From positions 3,162,001 to 3,226,000 of the forward strand of contig NZ_CP033966.1 of NCBI RefSeq assembly GCF_003854895.1: a stretch of 64,000 bases of DNA, in the 5' to 3' direction. Source of the stretch: Pigmentiphaga sp. H8. Its GTDB lineage: Bacteria > Pseudomonadota > Gammaproteobacteria > Burkholderiales > Burkholderiaceae_B. The notes beneath the pieces are model-generated. The model was not told where the DNA came from, did not search any database, and worked only from the letters and a program-made list of their open reading frames with translations. Below, one piece after another: positions 44,660 to 53,815 of the stretch (position 1 is the stretch's first letter; every line of letters begins with the position of its first letter). Both the position numbers and the translations under genes were made by a program.

Positions 44660-45094
44660 CTAGGGCTTCCGGCGGGCACGCATCACCTCGATATTCGCCC
44701 GCTGCTCGGGAGTGAAAGAGGACTGCCCTTGCGGGTCGGCGGCCCGTTCGGTGGCCAGGTACATGCCGGCGTGCAGCGCGGCCAGCATCGCGGTGGCGTA
44801 TTCCTTTCCGGTCAGCCGCTGGCGCGCCAGCGCGGAACGCACGCGCGGCCGGGCCTCGAGCTTGCGCGCGATGTCCTCGACCGACTCGGCGTCATCGTCA
44901 TCGTCGTCCGCCGCTTTCAGGTCCTTCAATTCGGCCGCCACCGCGTCCATGCGATCGAGCAAGGCGGGAGTCAGGCGAAAGCGGGCCGGGTCCGCGCCAT
45001 CGGCGGCGCGGGCGGTGCCCGCGGCCAGGCAGGCGCTCAGGGCAATGACGGCGGAGGCGGCCGCCAGGGAAAGAAAACGGGTGCTTGGCAACAT
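44660..45094 (-). CDS. Exported hypothetical protein
   Basis: 144 residues. MLPSTRFLSLAAASAVIALSACLAAGTARAAD is a signal peptide, either lipoprotein-type (LSAC lipobox) or cleaved after ARA. The mature part is mostly charged helices, with a run of seven Asp (AADDDDDDDAE) and RSALARQRLTGKEYATAMLAALHAGMY. I do not recognise the family. It stands alone between tRNA-Cys and the divergent LuxR-type regulator. Confidence 0.75.
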   Translation of the reverse strand: MLPSTRFLSLAAASAVIALSACLAAGTARAADGADPARFRLTPALLDRMDAVAAELKDLKAADDDDDDAESVEDIARKLEARPRVRSALARQRLTGKEYATAMLAALHAGMYLATERAADPQGQSSFTPEQRANIEVMRARRKP

Positions 45095-45248
45095 GACGAT
45101 GAATACCTTGGAAAAAACCCGAGCAGCCTAACCAAACCCGCCTTCGCCCACCCCACCCCGCCGGGATAGGGTGTCGTGGCCGGCGCACGCAGGTGCCGGG
45201 ACGCGGCGGCTCGGGTACGATCGGGATTCCCCATCGCTTCCGACCGAC

Positions 45249-46343
45249 ATGTCCCTGCCTCGCTCGACCGGCCATGCTCTTGCTCGCCTGCACCAGCTGG
45301 CATGCCTGGACGTGGGCGGTCCGCAACTGATCCAGCCCTTGCTGGAGACCCTGCATCCGCTGATCGGGTTCGAGTCGGGCGGCTATTTCTATCCGGACCA
45401 CCACAACGGACTGGAAGCGCACATGGAGGATGCCGACGTGCAGGCCTCGGTGCCTGAGCATTTCGATCCGCGCATCCTGCGCAGCGAAAACGAGATGTTC
45501 CACAACAGCCTGCGCCAGGCGCGCGACATCGAGCTGCACGGCCACGGCCCGCGTACCATGGGCCAGATGCTCAGGGCGTCCCATGTCGACCTGCGGCGCA
45601 GCGATTACTACAACGTGGTGATGCGCCCCGCGCGGGTGGCCGACTGGCTGTGCCTGGCGCTGCGCGCGCCGCAGGGCCAGGGCGTGGGCATGCTGTTCCT
45701 GTTCCGGCCGCCTGGCGCGCAACCGTTCCAGCCGGAAGAAATCGCGACGCTGGCGCGGCTCGAATCGCATCTGGCGCATGCCTTGCGGCAGGGCGAACGG
45801 GATGCGGACGACAGCGAGGTCCATCGCCAGGGACTGCTGGTCGCCACCCCGGAGGGCCGGCCCTTGTGGATTTCCCCCGACGCCGAAGCCCTCATGCCGC
45901 TGGCCTTCGGCTGGCGCTGGCGCCGCGGCGCCGCGTTGCCCCCTGTGCTGCAATCGCTGGTGCAGCGGCTGACGCCGCGGACGGGCACCGCCTGCCCGCC
46001 ACCGCAGCAGGAACTGTCCAACGCCCACGGCTGGTTCTCGCTGCGGGCCACGCATCTGGCGGCGGCCTCCGGCGACGAGGATGCCGTCGGGATCCACATC
46101 ACGCAGCGCGTGCCGCGCGGCCTGCGGCTATGGTCGGCCTTGCTCGCGCTGCGGCTGCCGCCACGTCAGCACGAACTGGCGTACTGGCTGGCGCGCGGCA
46201 TGCCCGAATCGCAGATCGCCCGGCGCCTGGGCATCAGCGCCAACACGGTGGTCTATCACCGACGCCAGCTCTACAACCGCCTGGGCGCCGGCAACCGCGC
46301 CGAACTGCTGGCCCGGCTGGAACCGGGCGGCACGTTTCGCTAG
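45249..46343 (+). CDS. LuxR-family (C-terminal HTH) transcriptional regulator
   Basis: 364 residues. The C-terminus LPPRQHELAYWLARGMPESQIARRLGISANTVVYHRRQLYNRLGAGNRAEL is a LuxR/GerE-type helix-turn-helix. The N-terminal ~240 residues look GAF/PAS-like (GFESGGYFYPDH, ARVADWLCLALRAPQGQGVGMLFLFRP). ATG 45249 is taken (MSLPRSTGHALARLH); an upstream in-frame ATG at 45171 is possible. It is convergent with the ABC operon; the target is unknown. Confidence 0.84.
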   Translation: MSLPRSTGHALARLHQLACLDVGGPQLIQPLLETLHPLIGFESGGYFYPDHHNGLEAHMEDADVQASVPEHFDPRILRSENEMFHNSLRQARDIELHGHGPRTMGQMLRASHVDLRRSDYYNVVMRPARVADWLCLALRAPQGQGVGMLFLFRPPGAQPFQPEEIATLARLESHLAHALRQGERDADDSEVHRQGLLVATPEGRPLWISPDAEALMPLAFGWRWRRGAALPPVLQSLVQRLTPRTGTACPPPQQELSNAHGWFSLRATHLAAASGDEDAVGIHITQRVPRGLRLWSALLALRLPPRQHELAYWLARGMPESQIARRLGISANTVVYHRRQLYNRLGAGNRAELLARLEPGGTFR

Positions 46344-46363
46344 GTCTTGGCGGGCTCGGCCCG

Positions 46364-47395
46364 TCATGGCGATACCCGCACCAGGCTCTCGGCGGGCACG
46401 CCGAACCGGATCCTGTCGTTTTCGCGGATCGTCTCGTCCCGGAAGGCGCTCATGTCGATGAGCAGGCTGTCGCGGGTCTCGGCGATCTCGACCTCGGCCA
46501 GGCGAGCCGAGCCGTGGAAATAGATCGAGCGGACCTTGCCGGCAAATTCGAGCCCATCGGCCCCGCCGGGTTTGCGAACAGCCTCGGGCCGGAAAAAGAG
46601 CGGTTTGCCGCCGTCATCGAACAGCGCGTCGGCCCCGGCGCGCACCGCGATCGGCGAACCGGGCCTGAGCAGGTTGCCGCGGCCGATGAATCCGGCGACG
46701 AACTCGGTGGCCGGGCAGTTGTACAAGGTCTCGGGCGCGGCGCACTGCTCGATCTTCCCTCCGTACATGACGGCGATCCGGTCCGACATCAGCAACGCCT
46801 CTTCCTGGTCGTGCGTCACGAATATGGTCGTGATGCCCAGCGAACGTTGAAGCATCCGTATCTCGCGTTGCAGCTCCTCGCGCAGCTTGCGGTCCAGGGC
46901 GCTGAAAGGCTCGTCCAGCAGCAGCACGTCCGGGCGGATAGCCAGCGCCCGCGCCAACGCGACGCGCTGCTGCTGCCCGCCGCTCAGGCGCTTGATGTCG
47001 CGGTCGGCGAATGCCGACATGTGCACCAGTTCCAGCATTTCCCCGGCGACGCGCTTGCGCTCCTCGGCCTTCACCTTGCGCATGCGCAATCCGTACTCGA
47101 CGTTTTCCCGGACGCTGAGGTGGGGAAACAGCGCATAAGCCTGGAAGACGATACCGATGTCGCGCCGCTCGGGCGGCAGATGGTCGACGCGCTTGCCGCG
47201 GATATGGATTGCTCCGGCGTCGGCGCGCTCGAAGCCCGCGATCATCATGAGCGTCGTGCTTTTCCCGCAGCCGCTCGGCCCGAGCAGCGAAACAAACTCG
47301 CCTTTCCGTATCGTCAGGTCAATGCCGTCGACAGCTCTCGCGCTGCCGAAGTTCTTCACGAGGGAATCCAGTACGAGGTCTTGGGAATGGGTCAT
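46364..47395 (-). CDS. Polyamine/iron-type ABC importer ATP-binding protein
   Basis: 343 residues, PotA-like. Walker A GPSGCGKSTTLMMIAGFE, Q-loop IVFQAYALFPHLS, signature LSGGQQQRVALARALA, Walker B VLLLDEPFSALD, switch His in VTHDQEEAL. The C-terminal TOBE-type domain (FFRPEAVRK..., GKVRSIYFHGSARLAEVEI) is present. Last gene of the four-gene operon; its ATG overlaps the preceding permease stop (ATGA). Confidence 0.92.
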   Translation of the reverse strand: MTHSQDLVLDSLVKNFGSARAVDGIDLTIRKGEFVSLLGPSGCGKSTTLMMIAGFERADAGAIHIRGKRVDHLPPERRDIGIVFQAYALFPHLSVRENVEYGLRMRKVKAEERKRVAGEMLELVHMSAFADRDIKRLSGGQQQRVALARALAIRPDVLLLDEPFSALDRKLREELQREIRMLQRSLGITTIFVTHDQEEALLMSDRIAVMYGGKIEQCAAPETLYNCPATEFVAGFIGRGNLLRPGSPIAVRAGADALFDDGGKPLFFRPEAVRKPGGADGLEFAGKVRSIYFHGSARLAEVEIAETRDSLLIDMSAFRDETIRENDRIRFGVPAESLVRVSP

Positions 47396-48195
47396 GCAAG
47401 GGCTCCGGACTTCGCCGCGCGCACGGCGAATCCAATGAAAAGCGCGATGATGATCAGTTGGACCATCGAGAACGCGGCCACGCCGGGATCGAAGTTGTAT
47501 TGCATGTAGTTGAAGACCGCGACCGGGACGGTGATGTTGTCCGCGGTGGTGACGAACAGCGATACCGGGATGTTGACGAAGGACACGATGAACGCGAAGG
47601 CGGCCCCCGCCTTCAGGCCCGGCATCATCAAAGGCAGGGTGATCGTGAAGAACGTACGCAGCGGACCCGCCCCCAGGCTGCGCGCCCCCCGCTCATAGGA
47701 CATGGGCATGTCCGCCAGCACCGCGACCGAGGTGCGCAGCACATAGGGCGCGCCGATGACGGCATGGCCGAAGATCAGCGTATCCAGGCCCAGCCGCAGT
47801 CCCAGGTGTGTCCATAGCAGCAACAGCGCGACGCCGTAGACGATCCACGGCACCGTCAGCGACGACATCAGCATCGCGTACAGGACGCCCCTGCCCCGAA
47901 ACCTGAAGCGCGTGACCAGGATGGCAGCGGGAACCGCGACCAGCACCGCTATCGCGGTGGAAGCCAGGGCCACGATCAGGCTGTTCTTGAACGACAGCAG
48001 GAAGTTCGCGTTGTCCGGCAGCGATCGATACCACTCCAGGTGCAGACCCTTGGGCGGGAAACCGATGTGGGACGAGGTGTCGAACGAGATCAGCGCCACG
48101 ACCGCAAGCGGGAACACCAGCAAAAGGCAGATTCCCACGATGTAGGCATTGAACAGTCGGCTGCCGGCGCGGCCGGGTGCCGAGAGGGTATTCAT
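47392..48195 (-). CDS. ABC importer inner-membrane permease (PotC-like)
   Basis: 267 residues, six membrane segments. The EAA loop is YERGARSLGAGPLRTFFTITLPLMMPGLKAG. FDTSSHIGFPPKGLHLEWYRSL after the first segment is typical of PotC permeases. It overlaps its neighbours by ATGA at both ends, a tightly coupled operon. Confidence 0.92.
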   Translation of the reverse strand: MNTLSAPGRAGSRLFNAYIVGICLLLVFPLAVVALISFDTSSHIGFPPKGLHLEWYRSLPDNANFLLSFKNSLIVALASTAIAVLVAVPAAILVTRFRFRGRGVLYAMLMSSLTVPWIVYGVALLLLWTHLGLRLGLDTLIFGHAVIGAPYVLRTSVAVLADMPMSYERGARSLGAGPLRTFFTITLPLMMPGLKAGAAFAFIVSFVNIPVSLFVTTADNITVPVAVFNYMQYNFDPGVAAFSMVQLIIIALFIGFAVRAAKSGALA

Positions 48196-49088
48196 GCTGG
48201 ATCTCCCTGGCCCCCGGAGCGGTTGAAGTAGCGCAACTGCACGAAAAGCACGGCCAGGGCGATCACCGTCAGGATCACCGACAACGCCGCCGCGCTGGCC
48301 TGGTCGTTCGCCACGCCGATCTGTTCCCATATCGCCACCGGCAACATGACGGTGCTGGATCCGCCCAGCAGCAGCGGGATGACGAAGGCGCCGCAACTCT
48401 GCATGAAGACGATGAGCATGCCCGCGGCCAGGCCTTCGAAGCTCAGCGGCAGCGTGATCGTAAGAAACACCTTCCACCTGGGCGCCCCCAGGCTGCGCGC
48501 GGCGGACTCCACCTGCGCGGGTATCCCCCGGATGACGCTTTCGAGCGGCAGCACCATGAAGGTGAAGCTGACGTGCACGAGCCCGATCACCACGGCGGTC
48601 GCGCCATAGGCCAGCGGTAGCGGCTCGGACACCAGACCGAAATTCAGCAGCGTGCTGTTGACCACGCCGGCGCGGCCCAGCACGATCAACCAGCCTATCG
48701 TGAGCATGTTCATGCCGACCGCGAGCGGCGTGAAGGTGATCAGGTAGGCGGTGCCTGTCCAGCGGCTGGGCGAGCGTGCCAGGAACATGGCCAGCGGATA
48801 GGCCAGCACCGCGCTGATCGCGGCCACGCCGGCGCTGACCGCCAGCGTGAACCCCAGGACACGCCAGAAATAGGCGGAGCCCAGGACGGCGACATACTTG
48901 GCCGCGCTGATACCGGCGAACTCGCCGATACCGCCCTCGTTCACGCTGACAGCCAGGGTCAGCAGCCCGGGCAGGACGAAGCCCGCCAGCATCAGCAGGG
49001 CCATGGGCAGGCCCAGCAGCAGCCGCGGGGACACGGGGCGCGGCTCGGGTCCCGGCCGCGCGGGCGCGGATATCGCGTGCGTGGACAT
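48192..49088 (-). CDS. ABC importer inner-membrane permease (PotB-like)
   Basis: 298 residues, six membrane segments after a Pro-rich N-terminus (MSTHAISAPARPGPEPRPVSPRLL). EAA loop: VESAARSLGAPRWKVFLTITLPLSFEGLAAG. It is the partner of the PotC-like permease. ATG 49088 overlaps the receptor stop (TGATG). Confidence 0.92.
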   Translation of the reverse strand: MSTHAISAPARPGPEPRPVSPRLLLGLPMALLMLAGFVLPGLLTLAVSVNEGGIGEFAGISAAKYVAVLGSAYFWRVLGFTLAVSAGVAAISAVLAYPLAMFLARSPSRWTGTAYLITFTPLAVGMNMLTIGWLIVLGRAGVVNSTLLNFGLVSEPLPLAYGATAVVIGLVHVSFTFMVLPLESVIRGIPAQVESAARSLGAPRWKVFLTITLPLSFEGLAAGMLIVFMQSCGAFVIPLLLGGSSTVMLPVAIWEQIGVANDQASAAALSVILTVIALAVLFVQLRYFNRSGGQGDPA

Positions 49089-50146
49089 CAGCCGCGCATC
49101 TCCGCATTCCAGCGCGCCATGATTTCCGGCGTCGCCTTGATGAGTTCCTTCATGTCCGGCACCACCCCTTCCGACACGGGCATGATGCGGGCCCGCGTCG
49201 CCTCGGGAATGACGACCTTGGGATTCGTGGGCGTGTACTGGATCGTCTGGTAGTACTTGAGCAGGGGCTCGGGATCCAGCAGCGTATTGACCCAGGCGAA
49301 GGCAAGCTCCGTGTTGCCGCCCTTGACCACTTGCGCCGGCACGAGCGAGAACAAGGTGTTCGGCCCCAGGCGCGTGAAGTCGAGCGCCTTGTCGCCACTG
49401 TCCATCATCGCGTAGACGCGGCCGTCCCAGATCCAGCCGATCTCGGCGTCGCGGGACACGATCAGGCGCTCGGCCTCGATGGCCGTCCCCCAGAACTTGA
49501 CCACATAGGGCCGCATCTTGCGCAGCGCCGCGAAGGCCGGATCGAGGTTGGACATCGAACCGCCCAGCGAGGTGGCCAGGTGCCAGACGAGTTCCGGGGT
49601 CCACGGATATGAGATGTCCGGAAAGGCGATGCGCTTGCCGAACTCCCCCTTCCCCGCGCGTTCCAGGAATTCCGGCCAGGTCCTGGGTATCTGCTTGATC
49701 TTGTTCTTGTCGTACCAGATGCCGGACGAGCCGTACTGGTACGACACCCCGTAGTCGTCCCAGGTCTGGCGAAACACCGCTGGAATGTCGGCCAGATGGG
49801 GCACCTTGTCCACCGTCAGCTTCAGGACCCGCCCCTTGCCGATCAGGTCCATGGCCAGGACTTCGCTGTTGTCCACGGCGTCCAGGGGCGGATGCGCGGG
49901 CTGCGCCAGGATCTGGGAGGTCCATTGTGCCGGCCCGCCCGACACGATGCGGACATCCGCGCCGGTCCGCTTCTTGAACAGCGGCGCGAAATGCGTGCGG
50001 ATGGATTGCTCCCACCGCCCACCCAGGCTGGTCACCGTCACGACCTTGTCATCGGCATGCACCAGGCCCGGACGCACGCCCGCGGCAAGGGCGCCTGCCC
50101 CAACGACAGAGGAAAGAAAACTGCGGCGGGAAATCAATCGGCTCAT
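49088..50146 (-). CDS. ABC importer solute-binding protein with Tat-type signal (PotD/Fbp-like)
   Basis: 352 residues from ATG 50146 (MSRLISRRSFLSSVVGAGALAAG), where SRRSFL is a twin-arginine-type signal and GGAG lies 6 bases upstream. The mature start VVTVTSLGGRWEQSIRTHFAPLFKKRTGADVRIV fits the putrescine/spermidine-iron binding-protein superfamily. First gene of the importer operon, divergent from the ridA-like-gntR-fah genes. The substrate is unknown; spermidine is a family default rather than a finding. Confidence 0.9.
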   Translation of the reverse strand: MSRLISRRSFLSSVVGAGALAAGVRPGLVHADDKVVTVTSLGGRWEQSIRTHFAPLFKKRTGADVRIVSGGPAQWTSQILAQPAHPPLDAVDNSEVLAMDLIGKGRVLKLTVDKVPHLADIPAVFRQTWDDYGVSYQYGSSGIWYDKNKIKQIPRTWPEFLERAGKGEFGKRIAFPDISYPWTPELVWHLATSLGGSMSNLDPAFAALRKMRPYVVKFWGTAIEAERLIVSRDAEIGWIWDGRVYAMMDSGDKALDFTRLGPNTLFSLVPAQVVKGGNTELAFAWVNTLLDPEPLLKYYQTIQYTPTNPKVVIPEATRARIMPVSEGVVPDMKELIKATPEIMARWNAEMRG

Positions 50147-50262
50147 GTGAACTCCGGCGGCGAAGGGAGGAATGGCCTGCCTGGGCACAACACGTTGCAC
50201 AAAGGCGGGCCGCGCTGTCGACTCCGCCGCATCCCCTATCGGGAATCGTGGCGAAGCCATAA

Positions 50263-50414
50263 TTGCATAAAGTATAAAATTCTCCACGTATGTGAGGTAA
50301 ATACATGTTTTCCCGTAGGAAAATACATCGCCACACGAGGGAAAAATGCCGCAAAATTCCTAGCTATCCGGCGAAATGCTTGCACGTCCAATCAAAATTG
50401 AATACTTTATACAA
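50263..50414. promoter_or_regulatory. Paired inverted 19-bp sites in the ABC/ridA-like divergent promoter
   Basis: TTGCATAAAGTATAAAATT (50263-50281, plus strand) and TTGTATAAAGTATTCAATT (50396-50414, minus strand) agree at 16 of 19 positions and face each other across 114 bp, one close to each divergent gene set. The whole 50147-50457 spacer is otherwise gene-free and AT-rich. TTGTAT half-sites are typical for FCD-type GntR regulators, and one is encoded two genes away. Confidence 0.65.
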
Positions 50415-50457
50415 AACGCAAGATATATCGTCCCATCACCAAGCGAGGAGCGCGCAG

Positions 50458-50874
50458 ATGACCACCAAGCCGAAGTACATCAACCCCCAGGGGGCCTGCC
50501 CGGCCCAGGGGCTGTATTCCCATGCCACGGAAACGGCAAGCAGTGGCAAGACCTACTACATCGCCGGCCAGCTCTCGGTAGCCGGCGACGGCGGCGTTGC
50601 CGGCAAGGGGGATTTTTCCGCGCAGTTCGCGCAGGTGTTCCAGAACCTGGAGTCGGTATTGAAGGGGCTGGACATGGGATTCGACAACGTCGTCAAGTTC
50701 ACGACCTACCTGGTCCATTCCCAGGATATCGGGCGCTTCATGGAACTGCGCGCCGACCTCTTTCCGCGCATCTTTTCGGGCCCGCTCTTCCCGCCCAACA
50801 CGCTGCTGATCATCGATCGCCTGGTCAAGGAGGAGTTCCTCATCGAAGTGGAAGCCATCGCCCAGAAGGCTTAA
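50458..50874 (+). CDS. RidA-family (YjgF/YER057c/UK114) protein lacking the usual catalytic Arg
   Basis: 138 residues from ATG 50458, with GAGGAG upstream. The chorismate-mutase-like trimer fold is evident: KTYYIAGQLSVAGDGGVAGKGDFSAQFAQVFQNLESVLKGLDMGFDNVVKFTTYLV and a C-terminal VEAIAQKA. RidA deaminases have Arg in a PxRS/T motif (Arg105); here the aligned segment is FPPNTLLIIDRL, with Asn in its place. So imine-deaminase activity is doubtful and a binding or other hydrolytic role is possible. It leads an operon with gntR and fah. Confidence 0.87.
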   Translation: MTTKPKYINPQGACPAQGLYSHATETASSGKTYYIAGQLSVAGDGGVAGKGDFSAQFAQVFQNLESVLKGLDMGFDNVVKFTTYLVHSQDIGRFMELRADLFPRIFSGPLFPPNTLLIIDRLVKEEFLIEVEAIAQKA

Positions 50875-50928
50875 CCCCGCCTCCGGCCTTCGCTCTACTA
50901 TTGCCCAGGCTTCCACTCCCTCGTCACC

Positions 50929-51642
50929 ATGGCTACCGCAACCCTCGTCTCCGGACATTCCCAGCCGCTGCCCGAAATCGTCTACCGGCAACTGCGCAGC
51001 GCGATCCTCAACGGCATGTTTCCCCCGGGATCACCGCTACGGCAGGAAGAAATCGCACAGAAGCTGGGAGTCAGCCGCAACCCCGTGCGCGAGGCCCTGC
51101 CGCGCCTGGAGTCCGAAGGCATCGTCGTCCTGTCGCCGCGCCGCGGCTATACCGTCGCCCAGTTGGAGCCGAGCGAGATCCGGGATGTCTTCGCGCTGCG
51201 CACCCTGCTCGAGACCGAACTGGTCCGCCGCGCCGTGGAACTCAAGACCCATGCCGACGATGACAGGATCCTGTCCATCCTCGACCAGATGACGCAGTTG
51301 GCGGCCCAGGCGCAAGACGTGGACCGGGTCCGGTGGTTCGACCTGAACCTCGAGTTCCACGACGCGTTGATGCTGCCGGCCCGCTATCCGCACCACATGA
51401 AAGCGCTGGTGCAATCGCGCGGCGTGCTCGAGGTCTACATCCGCACAGAGGTCAAGCTGACGGGCGACCTGGACCAGGCCCAGCGCGAGCATCTCGAGAT
51501 GGCGCAAGCCTTCATCGCGGCGGACGGGGACTTGCTGGTGGCGCTGACCCGCCAGCACTCCGAACATACCCGCTCCCGCCTGCTGACCGGCCTGGCGAAG
51601 ACATCACTGGGCAGTGCCCTGGGCAATCCCAAAACCGCATGA
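50929..51642 (+). CDS. GntR-family (FadR/FCD) transcriptional regulator
   Basis: 237 residues. Winged helix: EIVYRQLRSAILNGMFPPGSPLRQEEIAQKLGVSRNPVREALPRLESEGI; FCD effector domain: RTLLETELVRRAVELKTHADD, FDLNLEFHDALMLPA and HLEMAQAFIAADGD, with Asp/His residues that can bind metal. Its placement in the divergent module and the paired sites upstream make it the likely regulator of both arms. Confidence 0.9.
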   Translation: MATATLVSGHSQPLPEIVYRQLRSAILNGMFPPGSPLRQEEIAQKLGVSRNPVREALPRLESEGIVVLSPRRGYTVAQLEPSEIRDVFALRTLLETELVRRAVELKTHADDDRILSILDQMTQLAAQAQDVDRVRWFDLNLEFHDALMLPARYPHHMKALVQSRGVLEVYIRTEVKLTGDLDQAQREHLEMAQAFIAADGDLLVALTRQHSEHTRSRLLTGLAKTSLGSALGNPKTA

Positions 51643-51667
51643 CCGCCCTTCACCGGATACCCACTTC

Positions 51668-52531
51668 ATGAAAATCGCGACTTTCCTCCACGACGGCCAG
51701 CAACGGGTTGGCCAGATCTCGCCCACGGAAGACTCCGTCACTCCCTTCGCCCTTACCGCGGAGCAGGCGCACCTGGGCGCGCTGAGCCTGATCGAGGCCG
51801 GCGCGCACTCCCTCCCCGGCCCGGCCGGCAACCCCATACCGCTGTCGGCCGTCACGCTGGTGGCGCCGCTGCCCAAGCCTCGCCGCAACCTATGGTGCGT
51901 GGGCCGCAACTACCACGCGCACGCCAAGGAACTCTCGGGTTCCGTCTTCAAGGGCAACAGCGCCAGGACGGACGAATGGCCCATCGTGTTCACCAAGGTC
52001 CCCGAATGCGTGATCGGCCCCGACGCCCCCGTCAAGCTTCCGCAAGGAATCTCCGAGCAGATCGACTATGAAGCCGAACTGGCGGTCATCATCGGCAAGG
52101 GCGGCAAGAACATCGCCCGCGACGACGCGCTCGGGCACATCTTCGGCTACACCATCGTCAACGACGTGACCGCGCGCGACGTGCAGATGCGCCACGGCCA
52201 ATGGGACATGGGGAAATCCTTCGACACCTTCTGCCCGATGGGCCCCTGGATCGTCACCGCCGACGAACTGGACGCCACGCGCACGCGGGTGCGCTGCTGG
52301 GTCAACGGCGAACTGCGCCAGGATGGCGAAACGCAGAACATGATCTTCGACATTCCCAGCCTGATCGAGACGGTCTCGCGCGGCATCACGCTCTATCCGG
52401 GCGACATCATCGCCACGGGCACGCCCGCCGGCGTGGGGATGGGCATGACGCCGCCCCGATACCTTCGGTCCGGAGACAAGGTGCGCATCGAGATAGACGG
52501 GCTCGGATCGCTGGAGAACCGGTTCGAATAA
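51668..52531 (+). CDS. Fumarylacetoacetate hydrolase-family protein
   Basis: 287 residues from ATG 51668 (MKIATFLHDGQQRVGQIS). FAH core: LWCVGRNYHAHAKE, the metal-binding DYEAELAVIIGKGG, FGYTIVNDVTARDVQMRHGQWDMGKSFDTFCPMGPWIV, and ATGTPAGVGMGMTPPRYL. Members hydrolyse or decarboxylate 1,3-diketo acids, acylpyruvates or 2-oxo-3-deoxy sugar acids. With a RidA-like protein and an importer it suggests a short catabolic pathway for an imported compound. Confidence 0.92.
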   Translation: MKIATFLHDGQQRVGQISPTEDSVTPFALTAEQAHLGALSLIEAGAHSLPGPAGNPIPLSAVTLVAPLPKPRRNLWCVGRNYHAHAKELSGSVFKGNSARTDEWPIVFTKVPECVIGPDAPVKLPQGISEQIDYEAELAVIIGKGGKNIARDDALGHIFGYTIVNDVTARDVQMRHGQWDMGKSFDTFCPMGPWIVTADELDATRTRVRCWVNGELRQDGETQNMIFDIPSLIETVSRGITLYPGDIIATGTPAGVGMGMTPPRYLRSGDKVRIEIDGLGSLENRFE

Positions 52532-52594
52532 AAGCTGCGCTAAGCTGGGAAGGTCGTGTCGCGATCCACGGCGCCTTTTCTCCTGGAGCAAGCC

Positions 52595-52972
52595 ATGACC
52601 GACCAGCCCGTCAAGATTCCCGGCCCCGACCATCCGATCACGATCACGCCGAATGCCGCGCGCATCGTCGTCGCGGCGGGCGGCCGCACGGTAGCCGATA
52701 CGCACCGTGCGCTGACGCTGCGCGAAGCCTCCTATCCGCCGGTGCACTACGTACCGCGCGAGGACGTCGACATGACGCTGCTCGAGCGGACCGCGCATGC
52801 CACCTACTGCCCCTACAAGGGAGACTGCGCCTACTACAGCATCCCCGCCGGCGGCGCGCGCGCCGCGAACGCCGCGTGGAGCTACGAGTCGCCGCACCCC
52901 GCCGTGGCACGGATCGCCGGATACCTGGCGTTCTACCCCGACCGCGTCGATTCGATCCAGGAAATCCGCTAA
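52595..52972 (+). CDS. DUF427-family protein
   Basis: 125 residues from ATG 52595 (CTGGAGC upstream). The family pattern is clear: NAARIVVAAGGRTVADTHRALTLREASYPPVHYVPREDVDM, TYCPYKGDCAYYSI and WSYESPHPAVARIAGYLAFYPDRVD. Small beta-barrel-like protein of unknown function, sometimes fused to nucleotidyltransferases. Probably a separate transcript from fah, 63 bp downstream. Confidence 0.9.
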   Translation: MTDQPVKIPGPDHPITITPNAARIVVAAGGRTVADTHRALTLREASYPPVHYVPREDVDMTLLERTAHATYCPYKGDCAYYSIPAGGARAANAAWSYESPHPAVARIAGYLAFYPDRVDSIQEIR

Positions 52973-52994
52973 CGCCCGGCAGCGCCGGCAAGGA

Positions 52995-53759
52995 TCAACC
53001 GCAGGACACGGACGCTTCGTCCAGGATCCTCCAGGCCAGCAGGTTCCGCACATGGACCTGCCGTGCTCCGCTGGAAACCTCCCCGCCCTTGCGCTCGCCG
53101 TCCCCGATGTTCGCAAACGCCGCCATCATCTGCGGGCGGCACGCGCGCAGCACGGCAATGAGTCCGCCCGGATCGCGCCGGGCCAGGGCGTGACGGCACA
53201 GCGCGAACAGGTATGTCGCGTCTTCCTGCTCGTTTTCATCCGGGCCGCGGTCGACGGACAACCTGGACCTCAGGCGTGCGAGCAGCCGATGCAGGTACTG
53301 GCGGGAGGCTTCCTCGCTGCGGCCCGTCAAGGCACCCAGCTCGGCGTGGCTGAATCCGAAGATTTCGTACAGCAACACCACCGCCGCATCGCCCGGCGCC
53401 AGGGTACGGCAGAGGTGGTGCAAGGCCGCCTCCACCCGCTGCGCCTGATCGGCCAGCCGCAGCGGCCAATCCGCGCACGCCGCTTGCGCAGCTTCTTCGA
53501 CGGCCTGCGACAGGATGGCCTGGTAGCGTCCCTGGCGGCGCAGGAAATCGATGCACAGATGATGCAGCACCGTCACCAGCCACGCCTCCCGGCCCGCCTC
53601 GGTCGGCGGCAAGGTGCCGTTCGCGGTGCGCAGGTAGGCGTCCTGCACCAGGTCTTCGGCCTCGGCGCCATGCGCCAGCCAGCGCCGGGCCAGCGCGATC
53701 AATCGCTTGCGCAGCGCCTCGTCGTCTGCCAGGGGGTGGGAGGAGATCCGGGATGTCAC
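52995..53759 (-). CDS. ECF-type RNA polymerase sigma factor
   Basis: 254 residues from GTG 53759. Sigma region 2: ALARRWLAHGAEAEDLVQDAYLRTANG and AWLVTVLHHLCIDFLRRQGRY; region 4: PGDAAVVLLYEIFGFSHAELGALTGRSEEASRQYLHRLLARLR. About 80 further residues follow region 4 (ATYLFALCRHALARRDPGGLIAVLRACRP...), an extension that could regulate activity. No anti-sigma gene is next to it. Divergent from the clpP-like gene by 56 bp. The start codon is not certain. Confidence 0.85.
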   Translation of the reverse strand: MTSRISSHPLADDEALRKRLIALARRWLAHGAEAEDLVQDAYLRTANGTLPPTEAGREAWLVTVLHHLCIDFLRRQGRYQAILSQAVEEAAQAACADWPLRLADQAQRVEAALHHLCRTLAPGDAAVVLLYEIFGFSHAELGALTGRSEEASRQYLHRLLARLRSRLSVDRGPDENEQEDATYLFALCRHALARRDPGGLIAVLRACRPQMMAAFANIGDGERKGGEVSSGARQVHVRNLLAWRILDEASVSCG

Positions 53760-53815
53760 GTTATGGGCGGCTCGTTCGTTTACCTGCAGAACCTAACATG
53801 AAAAGGAACCTCCCG

